64,000 bases of DNA from Serratia grimesii NBRC 13537 (GCF_001590905.1 NZ_BCTT01000007.1:186001-250000), one strand, 5' to 3'; positions 40,709 to 51,535 are shown, numbered from the stretch's first letter. Made by a program: numbers and translations. Notes: generated from the sequence alone by a model not told the origin.

Positions 40709-41983
40709 TCAACCAATGACGTGCTGATTTTCTGGCGCGGTAATCAAACGGCTGGCGTCGGCTGCCAACAACTGTTTTACCAAGTCGACACAGCGTAGGA
40801 AACGCTCGTCATAGCCGCTGGCTTCCACATGCACGTACTCAATGTTATTGGCACGCAGCATCTCCTCCAGCAGTTGCTGGAAGGCTTTGCGGTCATTGGG
40901 ATTACCCAGGCTCCGCAGGCCATCCGCCACCCATGGCGTGTTATTTTCCAACAAAATCACCAGATCAAACCGGTACTCGTCGATCAGCGCCTGCACAAAG
41001 GGGTGTTCACGCCCTTCGTACTTTTTACAGAATGCCTGAGTAGTGACAAAATCGGTATCGATAAATGCCACTTTATTGGCATATTTCACAGCAAAATCAA
41101 CGTATTGTGCCTGACCTAGAGCAATCTTGTCATAGTCAGAATACTGTAACGCCATCTCATCACCACCCAGGTGCGAGAACACATAGTCGCGCCCATATTC
41201 CCAGGCACTGGTGGTATTAAAGATATTCGCCAACTTATTCACCAGCGTCGATTTGCCGCTCGACTCGCCGCCGAGAATCGCCACGGTGCGGACAAAGAAT
41301 GGTTTCACTTCGGTAGGGATATAGTCCCAATAGCGGAAGGGATCCTGACGGATCTGACTACCGCTGATATTCATAAATGAACGTTCGGGATCGATCAGGA
41401 TAGTTTCAATCGCCAGGTGTTCGCGGTAACGCGGGGCGTCCTGTGCTTCGCTGGAATAGATAAAGCTCGGTACGATGGCTTTCTGTTCCAGAAAAGCTTT
41501 CATCCCATCGCTCCACACATTCCAGCCATGCGGATAGGGTTCGATACCCTGTTCGTCGAATGAATGAATATGGATGTTTTTCTGGTACTTGAAGGTTTGC
41601 AGTAACCAGCGTAACCGATCGCTGACCGTCGGTTGTTGCGACATGGAGCTGTTCTCGAACAGCTCCCGATCGCGCGGTTCGTCGTGGCACAGGATCACGT
41701 GTAGTTCATCCACCTGGCTGCAAGCGCGTTGAATCAGGTAGATATGGCCGGTATGCAAAGGGTAAAATTTACCAAACACCACACCGACTTTTTTCTCACG
41801 ACGAGGAAATTCCAGGCCAAGATAGCGGTGCAACGCTTCCAGTTTCTGGGCGCTCGGGCTTTTGATTTTATCGTTTAATAGCTGGCTGAGATAGCCTTTT
41901 GTCATGCCACTGGCATCTGCCACCTGCTGCAGAGTGCAGCTCTTCTGCTTAATCGACGCCTTCAGGTAATCAAATTGCCGCAT
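40709..41983 (-). CDS. nadR: NAD biosynthesis regulator / NMN adenylyltransferase / RN kinase
   Basis: NadR represses NAD synthesis genes and has two enzymatic domains. The 424-residue protein has an N-terminal HTH (LQQVADASGMTKGYLSQLLN, 18-37), an NMN adenylyltransferase domain with GKFYPLHTGH at 71-80, and a C-terminal ribosylnicotinamide kinase with Walker A GGESSGKST starting at 238. I used the ATG at 41983, with GGAGGGG upstream; a longer frame would start in the palindrome. It is third in serB-radA-nadR, with a NadR-type box directly before it. Confidence 0.97.
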   Translation of the reverse strand: MRQFDYLKASIKQKSCTLQQVADASGMTKGYLSQLLNDKIKSPSAQKLEALHRYLGLEFPRREKKVGVVFGKFYPLHTGHIYLIQRACSQVDELHVILCHDEPRDRELFENSSMSQQPTVSDRLRWLLQTFKYQKNIHIHSFDEQGIEPYPHGWNVWSDGMKAFLEQKAIVPSFIYSSEAQDAPRYREHLAIETILIDPERSFMNISGSQIRQDPFRYWDYIPTEVKPFFVRTVAILGGESSGKSTLVNKLANIFNTTSAWEYGRDYVFSHLGGDEMALQYSDYDKIALGQAQYVDFAVKYANKVAFIDTDFVTTQAFCKKYEGREHPFVQALIDEYRFDLVILLENNTPWVADGLRSLGNPNDRKAFQQLLEEMLRANNIEYVHVEASGYDERFLRCVDLVKQLLAADASRLITAPENQHVIG

Positions 41984-41991
41984 AGCCCCTC

Positions 41992-42009
41992 CGTTTAGTA
42001 TGCTAAACA
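41992..42009 (-). promoter_or_regulatory. NadR-type operator in front of nadR
   Basis: On the minus strand TGTTTAGCATACTAAACG fits the NadR consensus TGTTTA-N6-TAAACA with one end mismatch. It overlaps a second inverted repeat, ATGCTA-N7-TAGCAT, and abuts the nadR ribosome site. Confidence 0.65.
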
Positions 42010-42039
42010 AAATAGCATAATCTTCACACCGCGTGGCAA

Positions 42040-43425
42040 TTAATAAAACTGTTCCAGCACGTCCAGTGCATCCGCCAGCTTCTTCACGCCGAACACCTGC
42101 ATGTTGGCCGGTGGTTTTTTCGGCACGTTGGCGTGCGGCACGATAGCCCGTTTGAAACCATGCTTGGCCGCCTCAGAAATACGTTCCTGCCCACTCGGTA
42201 CCGGACGAATTTCTCCCGCCAGACCGACCTCCCCAAACACCACCAGATCGTTCGGCAGTGGGCGATCTCGCAGACTGGATACCAGCGACATCAGCAACGC
42301 CAAATCGGCACTGGTTTCACTGACTTTCACCCCGCCGACCACGTTAACAAAGACGTCTTGATCGGACATCTGCAAACCACCGTGCCGATGCAAAACGGCC
42401 AGCAAGATAGCCAAGCGGTTTTGCTCCAGGCCAACCGCAACCCGGCGAGGGTTGGACATCATTGAATGATCGACCAACGCCTGAATCTCGACCAACAGCG
42501 GTCGTGTTCCCTCCCACACCACCATAACCGAACTGCCGGAGGTAACTTCATCACCACGGCTCAGGAAGATGGCCGACGGGTTGCTGACCTCACGCAGGCC
42601 TTGCTCAGTCATGGCGAAAACGCCCAGTTCATTCACCGCACCGAAGCGGTTTTTGTGGCTGCGCAAGGTACGAAAACGCGAATCGGCATCGCCGTCCAGC
42701 AACACAGAGCAGTCGATACAGTGTTCTAATACTTTCGGACCGGCCAGAGAACCGTCTTTAGTCACGTGACCCACCATCACAATCGCCACACCACGTGTTT
42801 TGGCAAAGCGTGTCAGGTAGGCTGCGGTTTCACGCACCTGTGCCACACTGCCCGGCGAAGACTGAATATCCGCCATGTGCATCACCTGGATGGAGTCGAT
42901 CACCATCAGCTTTGGCTGCTCCTGCTCGGCGATCAGGCAGATCTGTTCGATACTGGTTTCCGACAGCATATTCAGACCGCCGGTCGGCAAACCAAGACGG
43001 TGAGCGCGCATCGCGACCTGTTGTAAGGATTCCTCACCGGTAACGTACAAGGTCTTCATTTGTTCGGACAGCTTGCACAATACCTGTAACAGCAGCGTAC
43101 TCTTGCCAGCACCGGGATTACCGCCAATCAGGATCGCACTGCCCGGCACCACTCCCCCACCCAACACGCGGTCAAACTCAAGAAAACCGGTGGAGAAACG
43201 CGGCAACTCTTCCAGACTGATATCCGACAGCTTTTGCACTTTGCTGATGCCGGCATCGCCGGCATAACCGCTGAGACGTTCATTGCGAGAAGAAGAAGAC
43301 ACGGCAGCCAGACGCACTTCTGTAATGCTGTTCCAGGCGTGGCAAGCGCTGCATTGCCCCTGCCAGCGCGGATAATCTGCCCCGCACTCATTACATACAA
43401 ACGCCCGTTTTGCTGCTTTTGCCAC
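42040..43425 (-). CDS. radA: DNA repair protein RadA
   Basis: RadA is a RecA-related helicase-like ATPase that promotes branch migration in recombination. The 461-residue protein has an N-terminal C4 zinc finger (C11, C14, C25, C28), Walker A GGNPGAGKST at 101-110, the RadA-specific HKNRFG motif, and a C-terminal Lon-like domain (VNVVGGVKVSETSADLALLM). It starts with GTG at 43425. It follows serB by 62 bases and precedes nadR by 56 bases. Confidence 0.97.
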   Translation of the reverse strand: MAKAAKRAFVCNECGADYPRWQGQCSACHAWNSITEVRLAAVSSSSRNERLSGYAGDAGISKVQKLSDISLEELPRFSTGFLEFDRVLGGGVVPGSAILIGGNPGAGKSTLLLQVLCKLSEQMKTLYVTGEESLQQVAMRAHRLGLPTGGLNMLSETSIEQICLIAEQEQPKLMVIDSIQVMHMADIQSSPGSVAQVRETAAYLTRFAKTRGVAIVMVGHVTKDGSLAGPKVLEHCIDCSVLLDGDADSRFRTLRSHKNRFGAVNELGVFAMTEQGLREVSNPSAIFLSRGDEVTSGSSVMVVWEGTRPLLVEIQALVDHSMMSNPRRVAVGLEQNRLAILLAVLHRHGGLQMSDQDVFVNVVGGVKVSETSADLALLMSLVSSLRDRPLPNDLVVFGEVGLAGEIRPVPSGQERISEAAKHGFKRAIVPHANVPKKPPANMQVFGVKKLADALDVLEQFY

Positions 43426-43487
43426 GTATTACCTCTGTTTTTACCACATTGCCGCTGTCTGGCATTATCGCCGGATCAGGGTCAATT

Positions 43488-44465
43488 TTAGCGAACTTCG
43501 TGTTTCAGGCTGCCGGTCAGTACACACAGCACACCCATCAGATCAGCATGGCGAATCGACACCAGCGCCTTCTCATACACTTTCGGTTTGGCGTGATAGG
43601 CGATACCTAACCCGGCAGCCTGAATCATTTTCAAATCGTTGGCACCGTCGCCGATGGCTACGGTCTGCTGTATTGGGATGCCCAGCTTTTCCGCCAGCGA
43701 AATCAGCGTATCCGCTTTAAGCTGCGCGTCGACTATCGGCCCCAGAACTTCACCGGTCAGCTTGCCGTCCCGGATTTCCAGTTCATTGGCCGCCACCGCC
43801 ACTAATTTCAGTGTGTCGCGCAGGTACTCGGCATAATAAGTGAAACCGCCAGAAGCAATTGCCACATGCCAGTCCATTGCCTGTAATTTACGCACCAGGC
43901 TGATCAATCCCGGCATCAACGGCAACTCATCGCGCACCTGTTTGAGAATATTAGCGTCGGCACCTTTCAGCGTGCCTACACGCTGGCGCAGGCTGGCGGT
44001 AAAATCCAGTTCACCCCGCATCGCACGCTCGGTGACTTCCGACACCTGCTCGCCCACGCCGGCCAGTTTGGCGATTTCGTCAATGCATTCAATCTCAATC
44101 GCGGTCGAATCCATATCCATCACCAGCAACCCTGGGGTGCGCAGATGGGGGATCTTACCGAGCGGTGCCACATCCAGTCCGCTCTCTGCCGCCAGCAGCT
44201 TGGCGCGTGCGGTCAAAGTACCGGCCAGACGCACCACCTGATAGTCCTCGACGCACCAGGCGGTCACGATCACCATCGCCGCACCCAGCTTACGCTGGAA
44301 GTCGGTGATGCGCGTTTTGTTCAGTTCTCTGCCATATAATAGCCAACCGGTATGACCCGCCCGATAATCCAGCGGCATCACTTCGTCACCGCTCAGCGAA
44401 AGGGGAAGACCCGGCCATTGAGAGATCTCTGCCGGGAGATCGCAATAGGTCAGACTATTCGACAT
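43488..44465 (-). CDS. serB: Phosphoserine phosphatase
   Basis: SerB performs the final step of serine synthesis. It is a HAD-family enzyme, with nucleophile D117 in LVMDMDSTAIEIE, the conserved Ser in VAIASGGFTYYAEYL, and GDGANDLKMI near 268. The N-terminal 100 residues form the extra domain found in enterobacterial SerB. I used the ATG at 44465 (325 residues). It is first in serB-radA-nadR and divergent from smp. Confidence 0.98.
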   Translation of the reverse strand: MSNSLTYCDLPAEISQWPGLPLSLSGDEVMPLDYRAGHTGWLLYGRELNKTRITDFQRKLGAAMVIVTAWCVEDYQVVRLAGTLTARAKLLAAESGLDVAPLGKIPHLRTPGLLVMDMDSTAIEIECIDEIAKLAGVGEQVSEVTERAMRGELDFTASLRQRVGTLKGADANILKQVRDELPLMPGLISLVRKLQAMDWHVAIASGGFTYYAEYLRDTLKLVAVAANELEIRDGKLTGEVLGPIVDAQLKADTLISLAEKLGIPIQQTVAIGDGANDLKMIQAAGLGIAYHAKPKVYEKALVSIRHADLMGVLCVLTGSLKHEVR

Positions 44466-44569
44466 CCTTAACTCCTGAAAAAACACTGCATGATAAAACG
44501 ACGCATCAAGCTATCCTATCGCCATTGCTTCTGGCAACATAAAGTGTCCAAGATGCCCAAGGAACCTGC

Positions 44570-45259
44570 ATGGCTCGCGCTAAACTAAAATTCCGCCTGC
44601 ACCGCACTGCTATTATCCTGATTTGTCTGGCTTTACTGGTTTTATTGATGCAGGGCGCGTCCTATTTTAGCCTGAGTCACCAGTTGGCGCGATCCGAACA
44701 GGTGGAAGAACTGGCACAAACGCTGACCAAACAGGTCGCGTCAAGTCTCGCCCCCCTGATGGATGACGACAACGATGTCGACAATCAACGCATCGATGCC
44801 ATCCTCAAACAACTCACCGATCATAGCCGTATTCTGGACGCCAGCGTCTATCAGCTTGACGGCACATTGATTTCCCACGCCGGTGAACAAATAAGTATAC
44901 GCGATCGTCTGTCGCTTGACGGTAAACGCGCCGGTAGTTACTTCAACCACCAACTGGTTGAATCCATCCAGAGCAAAGACGGTCCGATTGGCTTTATCCG
45001 CATCACGCTGGATACCCACGTGCTGGCAACTGAATCCAAACAGGTCGACAACACCACCAACCTGCTACGTCTGATGATCCTGCTGGCGTTGGCGATCGGC
45101 ATTATTTTGGCCCGAACCCTGCTGCAACACCGTCGTAGCCGCTGGCAACAGTCACCCTATCTCCTGACCGCCAATACACCATTGGATGAGGGTAACACGG
45201 TGGAAAATGACGATGACGAACAACCGATAGAGAAAAAAGAAGAAGAGAAAAAACACTGA
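44570..45259 (+). CDS. smp: SMP/YtjB family membrane protein
   Basis: Smp (YtjB) is a membrane-associated protein of unknown function found beside serB in enterobacteria. The 229-residue protein has a TM helix at about 15-33, a periplasmic domain (ILDASVYQLDGTLISHAG, then RLSLDGKRAGSYFNHQLVES), and a second TM helix at about 165-182 before a cytoplasmic tail ending in a charged E/K run. This resembles a small sensor-type double-TM layout without an output domain. It is divergent from serB. Confidence 0.92.
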   Translation: MARAKLKFRLHRTAIILICLALLVLLMQGASYFSLSHQLARSEQVEELAQTLTKQVASSLAPLMDDDNDVDNQRIDAILKQLTDHSRILDASVYQLDGTLISHAGEQISIRDRLSLDGKRAGSYFNHQLVESIQSKDGPIGFIRITLDTHVLATESKQVDNTTNLLRLMILLALAIGIILARTLLQHRRSRWQQSPYLLTANTPLDEGNTVENDDDEQPIEKKEEEKKH

Positions 45260-45318
45260 AGGCCGCATGCAGATGCGTGAATTGAATAACGTGAAGCTCA
45301 GTCAATAGAACCGCATTG

Positions 45319-45341
45319 GGGCGCAGCATGCTGCTGCGCCC
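45319..45341. terminator. Hairpin between smp and deoD
   Basis: GGGCGCAGCA and TGCTGCGCCC pair around TGC between the convergent smp and deoD. There is no T-tract, so termination is uncertain. Confidence 0.5.
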
Positions 45342-45349
45342 GCAAGGTA

Positions 45350-46081
45350 TTATGCTTTGTCACCCAGCAGTACAGATTCCAGCGCGATAACGATCATTTC
45401 GTTAAAGGTGGTCTGACGTTCTGCCGCAGTGGTCGCTTCATGACGCAGAATGTGGTCTGAAACGGTACAAATGGTCAGTGCTTTACAACCAAACTCTTCG
45501 TACATCTCCGCAGCCACACCGTAGATGCCGGCGGCTTCCATTTCCACACCCAGGATGCCGTACTTCTTCATCACCTGGAACATGTCTGGATCTGGCGTGT
45601 AGAACAAATCAGCAGAGAAGATGTTACCCACGCGCGCTGGGATACCCTGCGCTGCCGCTGCATCCACCGCGTTACGCACCATGTCAAAGTCGGCAATTGC
45701 CGCGTAGTCATGGTCTTTGAAACGCATACGGTTCACTTTGGAATCGGTGCAAGCACCCATACCGATCACTACGTCACGCAGTTTGACATCGTCACGTACT
45801 GCGCCGCAGGAACCCACACGGATGATTTTCTTCACGCCGAACTCGGCAATCAGTTCACGCGCATAAATGGAGCAAGATGGGATCCCCATACCGTGGCCCA
45901 TTACAGAGATTTTGCGACCTTTGTAAGTCCCGGTGAAACCCAGCATGCCACGCACGTTGTTCACTTCCACCGCGCCTTCCAGGAAAGTTTCCGCGATGTA
46001 TTTTGCACGCAGCGGATCGCCCGGCATCAGTACTACGTCAGCGAAATCACCCATTTCAGCATTAATATGCGGCGTAGCCAT
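45350..46081 (-). CDS. deoD: Purine nucleoside phosphorylase, DeoD type
   Basis: DeoD splits purine (deoxy)ribonucleosides to base and (deoxy)ribose-1-phosphate. The 243-residue hexameric-type sequence begins [20 protein letters not shown], with the phosphate-site Arg in [11 protein letters not shown]. It has [17 protein letters not shown] and the [11 protein letters not shown] motif. Catalytic Asp is in [10 protein letters not shown]. It is last in deoCABD, but separated from deoB by an ERIC element in a 175-base spacer. Confidence 0.98.
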   Translation of the reverse strand: MATPHINAEMGDFADVVLMPGDPLRAKYIAETFLEGAVEVNNVRGMLGFTGTYKGRKISVMGHGMGIPSCSIYARELIAEFGVKKIIRVGSCGAVRDDVKLRDVVIGMGACTDSKVNRMRFKDHDYAAIADFDMVRNAVDAAAAQGIPARVGNIFSADLFYTPDPDMFQVMKKYGILGVEMEAAGIYGVAAEMYEEFGCKALTICTVSDHILRHEATTAAERQTTFNEMIVIALESVLLGDKA

Positions 46082-46148
46082 AATTGTCTTCCTTTAGAAA
46101 TCGTATTTAAGTATTTAATAAAAACGCCAAACATCTAAGCCATTGGAT

Positions 46149-46249
46149 TTCGAGTTGCAGCTAGGCAGCTAGCGAGTGAATCCCCAGGAGCTTACTTGAG
46201 TAAGTGACTGGGGTTTGCTCGTGAAGCTAACAACGCTGCACCTTGAAAG
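46149..46249. repeat. ERIC element between deoB and deoD
   Basis: The core matches the ERIC consensus that underlies the ERIC1R/ERIC2 primers: GTGAATCCCCAGGAGCTTAC followed by GTAAGTGACTGGGG. The ends TTCGAGTTGCAG and CTGCACCTTGAAAG form the imperfect terminal repeat. The central hairpin has outer stem CCCCAG/CTGGGG and inner stem CTTAC/GTAAG. Confidence 0.92.
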
Positions 46250-46256
46250 GCGTGGC

Positions 46257-47480
46257 TTAGAACATCGATTTGCCGTAATCCATCGGCGACACGCCAAAAT
46301 AGCTGGCAACCGTCTGGCCGATGTCGGCGAAAGTTTCACGGTGGCCCAGCGAGCCTGGTTTTACTTTCGGGCCGTAAACCAACACCGGGATGTGTTCGCG
46401 GGTGTGGTCGGTGCCCGGCCAGGTTGGGTCACAGCCGTGGTCAGCGGTGAAGATAATGATGTCTTCATCTTTAACCAGTTTCAGCAGCTCCGGCAGGCGG
46501 CGGTCGAACAGCTCCAGTGCGGCGGCATAGCCGGCAACGTCACGGCGGTGACCGTAAGAAGAGTCAAAATCAACGAAGTTGGTGAACACGATGGTGTTAT
46601 CGCCGGCTTTTTCCATTTCGATCAGGGTGGCGTCGAACAGCGCGTCGATACCGGTCGCCTTGACCTTTTTGGTGATGCCCACGTTAGCGTAGATATCGGC
46701 GATTTTACCGATAGACACCACTTCGCCGCCCTTCTCGTCCACCAGCTTTTTCAGCACGGTAGGCGCCGGTGGCTCTACTGCCAGGTCATGGCGGTTACCG
46801 GTACGCTGGAAGTTGCCTGGCTTGTCGCCCAGGAACGGACGCGCGATCACGCGGCCAATGTTATAACCGCCTTCGGTCAGTTCTTCACGGGCGATTTCAC
46901 ACAGCTCATACAGACGGTCCAGGCCGAAGGTCTCTTCGTGACAGGCGATCTGGAAGACCGAGTCGGCAGAGGTGTAGAAAATCGGCTTGCCGGTTTTCAT
47001 GTGCTCTTCACCCAGTTGGTCGAGGATCACGGTGCCGGATGAGTGGCAGTTGCCGAGGTAACCCGGCAAATTGGCACGCTCAACCAGTTTATCCAGCAGT
47101 TCCTGCGGGAAGCTGTTGTGCTCATCGCTGAAATAGCCCCAGTCGAACAACACCGGCACGCCGGCAATTTCCCAGTGACCTGACGGCGTATCTTTACCGG
47201 AAGAAAGCTCGCTGGCGTGAGCATAGGCGCCAATGATGTCTGCATTGCGATCCAGCCCCTGCGGGAAAGTACCGGTGGACTCTTCCGCCGCTTTGCCCAG
47301 GCCCAGACGGCTCAGGTTAGGCAACGTCAACGGGCCCTGACGGCCAACGTTAGCTTCACCGCGCGCGCAAACCTCGGCAATATGCCCCAGCGTATCGGAA
47401 CCCTGATCGCCAAATTTAGCCGCATCTTCGCTTGCGCCAATACCGAATGAGTCTAATACCATAATAAATGTGCGTTTCAT
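46257..47480 (-). CDS. deoB: Phosphopentomutase
   Basis: DeoB interconverts (deoxy)ribose-1- and -5-phosphate, linking the phosphorylases to DeoC. It is an alkaline-phosphatase-clan metalloenzyme with metal-binding motifs [10 protein letters not shown] at the N-terminus and [19 protein letters not shown] in the C-terminal half. I chose the second of two adjacent ATG codons (47480, 407 residues, as in E. coli), because GGAGAG is only one base from the first. It follows deoA by 69 bases. Confidence 0.97.
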   Translation of the reverse strand: MKRTFIMVLDSFGIGASEDAAKFGDQGSDTLGHIAEVCARGEANVGRQGPLTLPNLSRLGLGKAAEESTGTFPQGLDRNADIIGAYAHASELSSGKDTPSGHWEIAGVPVLFDWGYFSDEHNSFPQELLDKLVERANLPGYLGNCHSSGTVILDQLGEEHMKTGKPIFYTSADSVFQIACHEETFGLDRLYELCEIAREELTEGGYNIGRVIARPFLGDKPGNFQRTGNRHDLAVEPPAPTVLKKLVDEKGGEVVSIGKIADIYANVGITKKVKATGIDALFDATLIEMEKAGDNTIVFTNFVDFDSSYGHRRDVAGYAAALELFDRRLPELLKLVKDEDIIIFTADHGCDPTWPGTDHTREHIPVLVYGPKVKPGSLGHRETFADIGQTVASYFGVSPMDYGKSMF

Positions 47481-47549
47481 CATGCTCTCCTGCGTGTTCT
47501 CACGCTGTGGGTGACAGCGAAAACGCCGCTGCCACTCCTGATTCGTTAA

Positions 47550-48872
47550 TTATTCGGTGATACGCTTATAAACTACTGGCGTCACTTCCGGCGCTTTGTC
47601 ACTCAGCACCATCGCATTGCGTACCGCTTCGGCCGCCTGCTGCCAGCTTTCTTCGTCGTTAGCGTGGATCACCGCCAGCGGCTGCTGGGTATCGACTTTA
47701 TCGCCCAGACGCGCCATGCCGGTCAGGCCAACGCTGTAATCAATACTGTCGGTCGCACGACGACGACCACCGCCCAGTGACACGACTGCCATGCCCAGCG
47801 CGCGGGTATCCATCGCGCTGATAATGCCCTGTTTCTCGGCATAAACGGGTTTGCTCAGGGTTGCTGCAGGCAGATAGCTGTCGTAACGCTCAACGAAATC
47901 AGTTGGGCCTTGTTGCGCAGCCACCATACGACCAAACACTTCCGCCGCCTTACCATTGTCCAATACCGCCTGGAGTTTGGCACGCGCATCGGCGTCGTCT
48001 GTCGCCAGCCCACCGGAAAGCAACATTTCCACGCACAACGCCATGGTCACTTCCAGCAAGCGCGGGTTACGGTATTCGCCAGTAAGGAAACGTACCGCTT
48101 CACGCACTTCCACAGCATTACCTGCGCTCGAAGCCAGTACCTGGTTCATGTCAGTCAGCAGCGCGGTAGTTTTGCAGCCCGCACCGTTGGCCACGCCCAC
48201 AATCGCCTGTGCCAAATCAGCCGACAATGCGTAGGTTGGCATAAAGGCACCGGAACCGACCTTAACGTCCATCACCAACGCATCCAGGCCTTCTGCCAGC
48301 TTTTTCGCCAGAATCGAGGCGGTGATCAGCGGAATAGAATCCACGGTCGCGGTGATATCACGGGTCGCGTAGAAACGCTTGTCCGCCGGTGCCAGCGAGC
48401 TGGTTTGGCCGATAATCGCTACACCTACGTCCTGAATAATCTTACGGAAGGCATTGTCGTCCGGGAAAATATTAAAACCCGGGATCGCTTCCAGCTTGTC
48501 CAGCGTCCCACCGGTATGACCCAAACCACGGCCGGAAATCATCGGCACATAACCACCACATGCGGCCACCATTGGGCCCAGCATCAGTGAAGTCACATCG
48601 CCCACACCGCCCGTGGAATGCTTGTCGACCAAGGGTCCATTCAGCGACAGGCTTTTCCAGTCCAGCACGGTGCCAGAATCACGCATTGCCATGGTGAGCG
48701 CTACGCGCTCCGGCATGGTCATATCGTGGAAATAAATGGTCATTGCCAGTGCGGCGATCTGACCTTCGGAAACCACATTGTCACGAATGCCATTGATGAA
48801 AAAGCGGATTTCCGCTTCGCTCAACGGCTGGCCGTCACGTTTCTTACGAATAATTTCTTGTGCCAGGAACAA
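47550..48872 (-). CDS. deoA: Thymidine phosphorylase
   Basis: DeoA converts thymidine and phosphate to thymine and deoxyribose-1-phosphate. The 440-residue protein has the phosphate-binding signature [16 protein letters not shown] near residue 84 and [16 protein letters not shown] near 112. The C-terminal domain includes [14 protein letters not shown]. It lies between deoC and deoB, as in E. coli. Confidence 0.98.
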   Translation of the reverse strand: MFLAQEIIRKKRDGQPLSEAEIRFFINGIRDNVVSEGQIAALAMTIYFHDMTMPERVALTMAMRDSGTVLDWKSLSLNGPLVDKHSTGGVGDVTSLMLGPMVAACGGYVPMISGRGLGHTGGTLDKLEAIPGFNIFPDDNAFRKIIQDVGVAIIGQTSSLAPADKRFYATRDITATVDSIPLITASILAKKLAEGLDALVMDVKVGSGAFMPTYALSADLAQAIVGVANGAGCKTTALLTDMNQVLASSAGNAVEVREAVRFLTGEYRNPRLLEVTMALCVEMLLSGGLATDDADARAKLQAVLDNGKAAEVFGRMVAAQQGPTDFVERYDSYLPAATLSKPVYAEKQGIISAMDTRALGMAVVSLGGGRRRATDSIDYSVGLTGMARLGDKVDTQQPLAVIHANDEESWQQAAEAVRNAMVLSDKAPEVTPVVYKRITE

Positions 48873-48941
48873 GGCATCCCCCTGTTTTAGCGAATGTAGG
48901 GTGCAGGCAGGCGCCGTATCGCGCCTTACCGACGTAATCGA

Positions 48942-49721
48942 TCAGTAACCGCTGCCGGACGTCTCGGCACTATGGCCCAGCGTCGTCAGCAGGCTGGCTA
49001 ACAAGCTGGAAGCCCCGAAGCGGAAATGACGCGCATCGGCCCAGCCTTCACCCAGAATACGATCGGCAAGTTGCAGATAATGCAGTGCATCTTCCGCCGT
49101 ACGTACACCACCGGCAGGCTTAAAGCCTACAGTTTTGGCGACATTCATATCGCGGATCACCGACATCATCAGCTCAGCGCTTTCCAGCGTCGCGTTGACG
49201 GGCACTTTACCGGTAGAGGTTTTGATAAAGTCAGCACCGGCCTTGATGGCAATCTCCGACGCTTTGCGAATCAGGTTTGCCTGCTTAAGCTCACCGGTTT
49301 CGATGATCACTTTCAACAGGACGTTAGCCGCCTGACAGACCTGTTTGCACTGTTTTACCAGTTCAAATCCCACCTGCTCATTCCCGGCGATCAACGCGCG
49401 ATAGGGGAATACCACGTCCACTTCATCAGCACCGTAGGCGATAGCCGCACGGGTTTCCGCCAACGCGATATCGATATCGTCGTTGCCATGCGGGAAGTTG
49501 GTCACGGTCGCGATACGGATGTCCGGCGTCCCTTGTTCACGCAGCGTCTTACGCGCCACAGGGATAAAACGCGGGTAAATACAGATGGCTGCCGTATGGC
49601 CAGCTGGGCTGTTCGCCTGACGACACAGCGCGATCACTTTCTCGTCGGTGTCATCATCGTTCAGCGTGGTTAAATCCATTAAGGTCAGCGCACGTTGCGC
49701 TGCTGCGGTTAATTCGGTCAT
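48942..49721 (-). CDS. deoC: Deoxyribose-phosphate aldolase
   Basis: DeoC cleaves deoxyribose-5-phosphate to glyceraldehyde-3-phosphate and acetaldehyde. The 259-residue protein has the Schiff-base lysine K167 in [10 protein letters not shown], and D102 and K201 as the other catalytic residues. I used the ATG at 49721, which gives exactly the E. coli length. It is first in deoCABD and is preceded by CRP-like sites. Confidence 0.98.
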   Translation of the reverse strand: MTELTAAAQRALTLMDLTTLNDDDTDEKVIALCRQANSPAGHTAAICIYPRFIPVARKTLREQGTPDIRIATVTNFPHGNDDIDIALAETRAAIAYGADEVDVVFPYRALIAGNEQVGFELVKQCKQVCQAANVLLKVIIETGELKQANLIRKASEIAIKAGADFIKTSTGKVPVNATLESAELMMSVIRDMNVAKTVGFKPAGGVRTAEDALHYLQLADRILGEGWADARHFRFGASSLLASLLTTLGHSAETSGSGY

Positions 49722-50095
49722 AAAACTCTCCAACTGAGAACCTGGGTGTTGGCGAGCGGACTTGGTTCCTTGAAGATAGCGCTGGGGAACAGGGTTCCCA
49801 CGGCGGCAACTGAGATCCTTCTCACCGCACATAACCCTTCGCTTCGCGCAGGGTCAGTAATAGCTATTTGAACACGATCGCCCGGGGCAATTCGCGTTCA
49901 CAGTCACACTATATGAAATAACACTGTAACAGGCTGGAATTATATGTGAAGAGCATCACAAAATAACGCGATATCGTTCACAAATTCGCTAAAGAAACGG
50001 ACAAATACAACGGGCACAGCATTCCTGTGCCCGTCTTAGAGTATAGGCGGAGTCCTGCAATAGGGCATGCGCACTATGGCAGGACAGCCCAGGGT
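49722..50095. promoter_or_regulatory. deoC upstream regulatory region with CRP sites
   Basis: A perfect CRP core, TGTGA-N6-TCACA, lies at 49945-49960. A weaker one, CGCGA-N6-TCACA, is at 49967-49982, and a half-match (CGCGT-N6-TCACA) is at 49893-49908. The strong and the leftmost sites are 52 bases apart, similar to the two CRP sites that flank CytR at E. coli deoP2. I cannot place CytR or DeoR operators with confidence. Confidence 0.7.
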
Positions 50096-51373
50096 TTACA
50101 GCGCCAGGAAGAACCCGGCAATAGTCGCGCTCATCAGGTTGGAGAGCGTCCCCGCCGCCACGGCTTTCAGACCGAAGCGTGCGATGTCATGACGACGGTT
50201 CGGTGCCATGCTGCCCAGACCACCGAGCAGGATCGCTACCGATGACAAGTTGGCAAAACCGCACAGGGCAAAGGAGATAATCGCCTTGGTATGCGTTGAG
50301 AGCACTTGCAGCCCGTCTGCCGCCACCACATCGTCCGGACGCAGGTAAGCGCCGAAGTTCATATAGGCAACAAATTCATTCACGATAATTTTCTGACCGA
50401 TAAACGAACCGGCTGTCATCGCTTCATGCCATGGTACACCGATCAGGAAGGCGATCGGTGAGAACACCCAACCCAGTATCAGTTCCAGCGACAGTTGCGG
50501 ATAGTCGAACCAACCGCCAATACCGCCAAGAATGCCGTTCAACAACGCAATCAATGCGATAAACGCCAACAACATCGCACCGACGTTCAGCGCCAGCTGC
50601 ATGCCCGAAGCCGCACCGGAAGCCGCTGCATCGATCACGTTAGCCGGGCGGTCTTCTTCTGCGATCAACTTCGTCGCATCGTCTTTGTCGTGGGTTTTTT
50701 CGGTTTCCGGCACCATCAGCTTGGCAAACAGCAGGCCACCCGGTGCGGCCATGAATGAAGCAGCAATCAAGTATTCCAGTGGTACACCCATCTGGGCATA
50801 GCCCGCCAGCACCGAACCGGCGACGGAAGCCAGGCCACCACACATTACGGTGAACAACTCAGACTGGGTCATGGTAGCGATATACGGGCGCACCACCAGC
50901 GGAGCTTCGGTCTGGCCAACGAAGATGTTGGCGGTTGCAGACAGCGATTCGGTACGTGAAGTGCCCAGCAATTTTTGCACTCCGCCGCCCAGCACGCGGA
51001 TCACCAGTTGCATGATGCCGAGGTAGTAAAGCACCGCAATCAGCGAGGAGAAGAACACGATCACCGGCAGGACGCGCAGCGCAAAAACGAAGCCGCCGCC
51101 GCCAAAGACTTCAAACATCTTGTCGGAAACCAGACCGCCGAAGATAAATGAGATCCCCTGATTACCATAGGCAATCACGTTAGCCACGCCAGCCGACATG
51201 CCGCCAAGAATGGCACGGCCTACCGGGACATACAGCACCAGCGCGCCGATGGCGACCTGAAGAACGAATGCCCAGCCAACGGTGCGAAACTTAATCGCAC
51301 GGCGGTTGCTGGAGAGCAGCACGGCGATGGCGATCAGCACCGCCATGCCGACCAGGCTCATGATGAGTTGCAT
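50096..51373 (-). CDS. Concentrative nucleoside transporter (CNT family)
   Basis: CNT proteins import nucleosides with Na+ or H+. The 425-residue protein has the substrate motifs GQTEAP at 153-158 and NEFVAY near 330, and CGFANLSS near 365. As far as I can recall them, its sequence is closer to the structurally studied Vibrio cholerae CNT than to E. coli NupC or NupX. I used the ATG at 51373; an upstream frame has no family support. It lies upstream of deoC in the same direction, with its own CRP-like site. Confidence 0.93.
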   Translation of the reverse strand: MQLIMSLVGMAVLIAIAVLLSSNRRAIKFRTVGWAFVLQVAIGALVLYVPVGRAILGGMSAGVANVIAYGNQGISFIFGGLVSDKMFEVFGGGGFVFALRVLPVIVFFSSLIAVLYYLGIMQLVIRVLGGGVQKLLGTSRTESLSATANIFVGQTEAPLVVRPYIATMTQSELFTVMCGGLASVAGSVLAGYAQMGVPLEYLIAASFMAAPGGLLFAKLMVPETEKTHDKDDATKLIAEEDRPANVIDAAASGAASGMQLALNVGAMLLAFIALIALLNGILGGIGGWFDYPQLSLELILGWVFSPIAFLIGVPWHEAMTAGSFIGQKIIVNEFVAYMNFGAYLRPDDVVAADGLQVLSTHTKAIISFALCGFANLSSVAILLGGLGSMAPNRRHDIARFGLKAVAAGTLSNLMSATIAGFFLAL

Positions 51374-51535
51374 GCAAAGTATCCCTGTTGCGAAAGAAGA
51401 AATGCATCCCTGTCCGGTTATACCGCGAGGGTTGCTTATGAGTGATTTCGGGGTGCGATTATACGGAGCGAGACGATACCCGCACCGATTTATGTCACAA
51501 ATGTATACAACAGGAAGCAAATGAAAATCTTATAA

